Positions 62,001-64,000 of a stretch of DNA of 64,000 nt are shown here, in pieces. The translations under genes were made by a program, and so were the position numbers. Location: contig NZ_PHRF01000152.1 in assembly GCF_004151105.1 (NCBI RefSeq), forward strand, positions 123,222-187,221. The letters run 5' to 3'. The notes under the pieces are model-generated. The model did not search any database. It was not told the DNA's origin and saw nothing but the letters and a program-made list of their open reading frames with translations. Position 1 is the stretch's first letter. Every line of letters starts with the position of its first letter. This DNA is from Streptomyces sp. L-9-10 (GTDB taxonomy: Bacteria > Actinomycetota > Actinomycetes > Streptomycetales > Streptomycetaceae).

Positions 62001-62943
62001 CCCCACGGCGGAGTTCCCGCGCCCGGACTTCAACGGGCCCCGGCCCGACCAGAATCCGGCGCAGCGCGGTGGCCCGCAGGACCCGTCGTCCACGGCGGCG
62101 TTCCCGCGTCCCGACTTCGACGCGCCGGCTCCGGCGGGCTACGGCTCCGGGGAGTACAACGCCCCGCAGGGCCAGAACGCGCAGTCCGGCTTCCGCCCGC
62201 CGGCGGAGTACCCGTCGTCGGAGTACGGCGCTCCGCAGCAGGGCTTCAACGCGCCGCGGCCTCCGGCACCCGCTCCGGCGCCCGGTTCCGAGGGCGGCTA
62301 CCGCCCGCCGAGCCTGCCGCCGCAGCCGCAGCCGGAGGCGCTGCCCCCGGCCGGTCCCGGTGACGGCCGTACCCCGCTGTACGACACCCTGGAGACCAAC
62401 TGGTTCCACGGTTCGCAGCAGGGCGGCGGCCAGCAGCCGCAGGACCGCGGTCCGGCCGCGCAGTCCCCCGTACCGCCCGCGCAGCAGCGCGAACCGATGC
62501 CGCGGCGCGAGCCCGCCAACGGTTCGGGGCCGGGCGGCCAGGGCACCGACGGCTCCGGTTTCCAGACGTCCGGGACGAACGATTCCGGTTTCGGTGCCCC
62601 GGGGGCGAACGGCTCCGGGACCAACGGCGCCGGCATCACTTCCTCCTGGCGTACGTCGCCCAACGACGAGCTGGTGCGCCAGGCCGAGAGGGTCAAAAAG
62701 CCCCAGGCCGGCGGCATCACCACCTCCGGTCTGCCCCGCCGGGTCCCGCGCGCCAACCTGGTGCCGGGGACCGCGCAGGAACAGAACAACCAGGCCGGTC
62801 CGCAGGTCTCGCGTGCGCCGGCAGACGTACGCGGCCGGCTGACCAATCTCCGTCGGGGTATCCAGCAGGGTCGTCAGGCGGGCAACACCGGCCCGACGAA
62901 CAGCGGCTTCAACCTCGGCACCTCTCACCAGCAGGAGCGTTAG
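59092..62943 (+). CDS. cvnA1: Conservon sensor-kinase-like membrane protein CvnA1
   Basis: A protein of 1283 residues. An 80-residue disordered N-terminus is followed by TM1 (~86-105), an extracytoplasmic NIT-type helical sensor (~110-400), TM2 (~403-425), a HAMP-like linker, a dimerisation region and a HATPase domain (~600-715) with N box LAELLENATSF and G1 box HDTGIGLS. The last ~570 residues are a Gly/Gln/Pro/Asn-rich disordered tail with GQNGP repeats. Conservons assemble CvnA-B-C-D complexes resembling G-protein signalling. GTG at 59092. Upstream partner of cvnB1, directly adjacent. Confidence 0.94.
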   Translation: MQGRFKRDSSAAAEQESRGGTDRGSSPQHTQNPGPASSGETGGRAGRPGTAPGGSGAPATPQSAPKAAAPTDAGSRIALRNWRISTRLVALLTLPVVAATTLGGLRINESLNDMQQLEHMQLLTKMTKEATSLAAALQLERDESAGPLNNGVNAKDFKVQDRRTSTDRAKRAFLDATVDIGNTDGDQALESIRSNVNQIATQVNKINEIRKDAYTSDAHSLTVDAYSGLIDSLLSLSQDMAQATSNPDMIKRTRALAAFSSAKEYASIQRAIIAAALPADPKTKGKLTENDRLYGLAAATKEKNALTSFSRLYESMGGDAEELMAPLNGQGNPEIQASEKYADRVLGTTDGLRTQPNRSYLDWTDQASTRIDAMKTIEATLLGEMEGKARELRTSSQQDAIINAAVILLVLGVSLVGAFVVARSMIRSLRRLQDTATRVAQDRLPELVKQLSDSDPQDVDTSVESVGVHSKDEIGKVAAAFDDVHREAVRLAAEQALLRGNVNAMFTNLSRRSQGLIQRQLSLISELESREADPDQLSSLFKLDHLATRMRRNGENLLVLAGEEPGRRWTRPVPLVDVLRAAASEVEQYERIELASVPTTEVAGRVVNDLVHLLAELLENATSFSSPQTKVRVTGHALPDGRVLVEIHDTGIGLSPEDLAAINERLASPPTVDVSVSRRMGLFVVGRLSLRHGIRIQLRPSDSGGTTALVMLPVDVAHGGKKGPVGRPGAGVGPGGQNGAGQAPAGAGGQLTGAPGAAGGSRPGLATGTGGGLLGAGAPRGQVGAGTGPRAALPSRGDGSQGGGSRDPQRQGSGSGQPSVFSQNAFGAPPQNGPGQNGPGQNGPGHGGQGQSGQGRTDRPGAQSGPNSGQDQGVRAGQGGQNGFSGHAQNAFQQGGAPDRGRQLPPPGGPRAELPGGNPQPPSPRSQTTSWGSEQQAVPPRPSLDTPRGHEEHESAGRFARPTAEQQGPGPTAEFPRPDFNGPRPDQNPAQRGGPQDPSSTAAFPRPDFDAPAPAGYGSGEYNAPQGQNAQSGFRPPAEYPSSEYGAPQQGFNAPRPPAPAPAPGSEGGYRPPSLPPQPQPEALPPAGPGDGRTPLYDTLETNWFHGSQQGGGQQPQDRGPAAQSPVPPAQQREPMPRREPANGSGPGGQGTDGSGFQTSGTNDSGFGAPGANGSGTNGAGITSSWRTSPNDELVRQAERVKKPQAGGITTSGLPRRVPRANLVPGTAQEQNNQAGPQVSRAPADVRGRLTNLRRGIQQGRQAGNTGPTNSGFNLGTSHQQER

Positions 62944-63366
62944 TTGAGTCCGATGAGTCAGGCTGCGCAGAATCTGAACTGGTTGATCACCAACTTCGTG
63001 GACAACACCCCTGGGGTGTCCCACACGGTCGTGGTCTCCGCCGACGGACTTCTGCTGGCCATGTCCGAGGGCTTCCCCCGCGACCGCGCCGATCAGCTCG
63101 CGGCCGTGGCGTCCGGTCTGACCTCGCTCACCGCGGGGGCTTCCCGGATCTTCGAAGGCGGCCCGGTCAACCAGACCGTGGTGGAGATGGAGCGCGGCTT
63201 CCTCTTCCTCATGTCCGTCTCCGACGGTTCCTCCCTGGCCGTGCTCGCGCACCCCGAGTGCGACATCGGCCTGGTGGGGTACGAAATGGCCCTCCTGGTC
63301 GATCGCGCCGGTACGGTCCTCACCCCGGACCTGCGCGCCGAGCTCCAGGGAAGTCTGTTGCACTGA
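62944..63366 (+). CDS. cvnB1: Roadblock/LC7-domain protein CvnB1
   Basis: A protein of 140 residues (or 137 from the ATG at 62953) with the roadblock fold: NLNWLITNFVDNTPGVSHTVVVSADGLLLAMSEG. Related to MglB/dynein light chain regulators of small GTPases; it probably modulates CvnD1. TTG at 62944 immediately follows the cvnA1 stop. Confidence 0.95.
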   Translation: MSPMSQAAQNLNWLITNFVDNTPGVSHTVVVSADGLLLAMSEGFPRDRADQLAAVASGLTSLTAGASRIFEGGPVNQTVVEMERGFLFLMSVSDGSSLAVLAHPECDIGLVGYEMALLVDRAGTVLTPDLRAELQGSLLH

Positions 63367-63475
63367 GGCTCCCGAGGACCGCCCCAAGCCCCATCACCGT
63401 CAGGCCGCCCAACCGGCCCCCCACCGGCCAAGTCAGACGGCACGCAGACACCCTGCTGTCACGCCCGGAGGATTC

Positions 63476-63883
63476 ATGACCCCGCCACCCGCCTCTCACG
63501 ATCCGTACGGCGCCTCGGTCGACGCGTCGTACGGTCACGAAGGCGATCAGCCGCTGGTACGTCCGTACGCCATGACCGGCGGCCGGACCAGGCCGCGGTA
63601 CCAGCTCGCCATCGAGGCGCTGGTGAGTACGACAGCAGACCCGGCGCATCTCGCCACCCTGCTCCCCGAGCACCAGCGGATCTGCCACCTGTGCCGTGAG
63701 GTCAAGTCGGTGGCCGAGGTCTCGGCGCTGCTGACGATGCCGCTGGGCGTCGCGCGCATTCTCGTGGCCGACCTGGCGGAAGCGGGCATGGTCGCGATCC
63801 ACCAGCCGGGTAACGGAGAGGCCGGCGGCACGCCGGATGTGACACTGCTCGAAAGGGTGCTCAGTGGACTTCGCAAGCTCTAG
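63476..63883 (+). CDS. cvnC1: DUF742 protein CvnC1
   Basis: A protein of 135 residues with the DUF742 winged-helix-like core (HQRICHLCREVKSVAEVSALLTMPLGVARILVADLAEAGMV). The N-terminal 40 residues are less ordered, with VRPYAMTGGRTRP typical of the family. Central part of the conservon; overlaps cvnD1 by 20 nt, so the two are coupled. Confidence 0.95.
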   Translation: MTPPPASHDPYGASVDASYGHEGDQPLVRPYAMTGGRTRPRYQLAIEALVSTTADPAHLATLLPEHQRICHLCREVKSVAEVSALLTMPLGVARILVADLAEAGMVAIHQPGNGEAGGTPDVTLLERVLSGLRKL

Positions 63884-64000
63884 CGGCGGAGCGGCCCGGT
63901 CGACCACCAGCGCGAAGATCGTGGTGGCGGGCGGCTTCGGCGTGGGCAAGACCACGTTCGTCGGCGCCGTCTCGGAGATCAACCCGCTGCGTACCGAAGC
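63864..64000 (+). CDS. cvnD1: Small GTPase CvnD1 (partial, cut by window end)
   Basis: Only the first ~45 residues are present. They contain a P-loop AGGFGVGKTT preceded by KIVV, as in Ras-like/ATP-GTP-binding conservon D proteins. GTG start at 63864 inside the end of cvnC1. The full protein is expected to be ~190-200 residues. Confidence 0.93.
   Translation, partial: MDFASSSGGAARSTTSAKIVVAGGFGVGKTTFVGAVSEINPLRTE

Overview
The window is high-GC DNA with the gene content of a Streptomyces chromosome. It carries nsdA, a conservon (cvn) operon, an H1-tailed HupS, NdgR with leuCD, a GlcP-type glucose permease, an RNase III (AbsB) locus, and very high third-position GC in every real gene. From about 13.9 kb to the right end the gene order matches, from memory, the core S. 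coelicolor segment SCO5586 down to SCO5541 (ffh-glnD-glnK-amtB-nsdA-ftsY-glcP-smc-acyP-mutM-rnc-rpmF-coaD-rsmD-recG-rpmB-thiD-thiL-ddl-gpsA-plsC-hupS-leuDC-ndgR-gltX-cvn1).

Left part (0-13.9 kb). This part looks accessory or variable. It holds a SprT-like zinc protein, a second-type (archaeal/eukaryotic-form) prolyl-tRNA synthetase and a SAM methyltransferase. Next comes a complete eight-gene equivalent of the E. coli yhf cluster: YhfZ regulator, YhfY PRD protein, YhfU, YhfT transporter, Php phosphotriesterase-like hydrolase, YhfS and YhfX PLP enzymes, and YhfW phosphomutase. The genes are tightly packed and were probably transcribed from two promoters that share a sequence motif. An HxlR regulator diverging from an imine-reductase-like oxidoreductase and an APH-like kinase close the region.

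Middle (13.9-46 kb). Here lie both SRP GTPases (ffh, ftsY) and the amtB-glnK-glnD nitrogen operon with a recognisable GlnR box. NsdA, a PrimPol-domain protein, an NCS1 permease and GlcP follow, then smc and a run of ribosome/RNA/DNA maintenance and cofactor genes (mutM, rnc, rpmF, yceD, coaD, rsmD, recG, rpmB, thiD, thiL).

Right (46-64 kb). This part carries ddl, gpsA-plsC, a F420-type cofC guanylyltransferase fused in frame to a small domain, hupS and leuCD diverging from ndgR. Five tRNA genes (Gln, Glu, Glu, Gln, Glu) lie just downstream of gltX, so substrates and enzyme of glutamyl-tRNA synthesis are neighbours. A short protein with an exactly duplicated nonapeptide (TANPRRTTL) sits between this block and the cvnA1-B1-C1-D1 conservon. 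The conservon is cut by the window edge inside cvnD1.

The most notable items are the actinobacterial yhf cluster with a shared promoter motif, the TANPRRTTL-repeat small protein beside cvn1, a ~160 bp dispersed palindromic element (one full copy, one half copy fused onto the end of yhfW), a multi-hairpin intergenic region downstream of proS, and the gltX/tRNA-Glu/Gln cluster.
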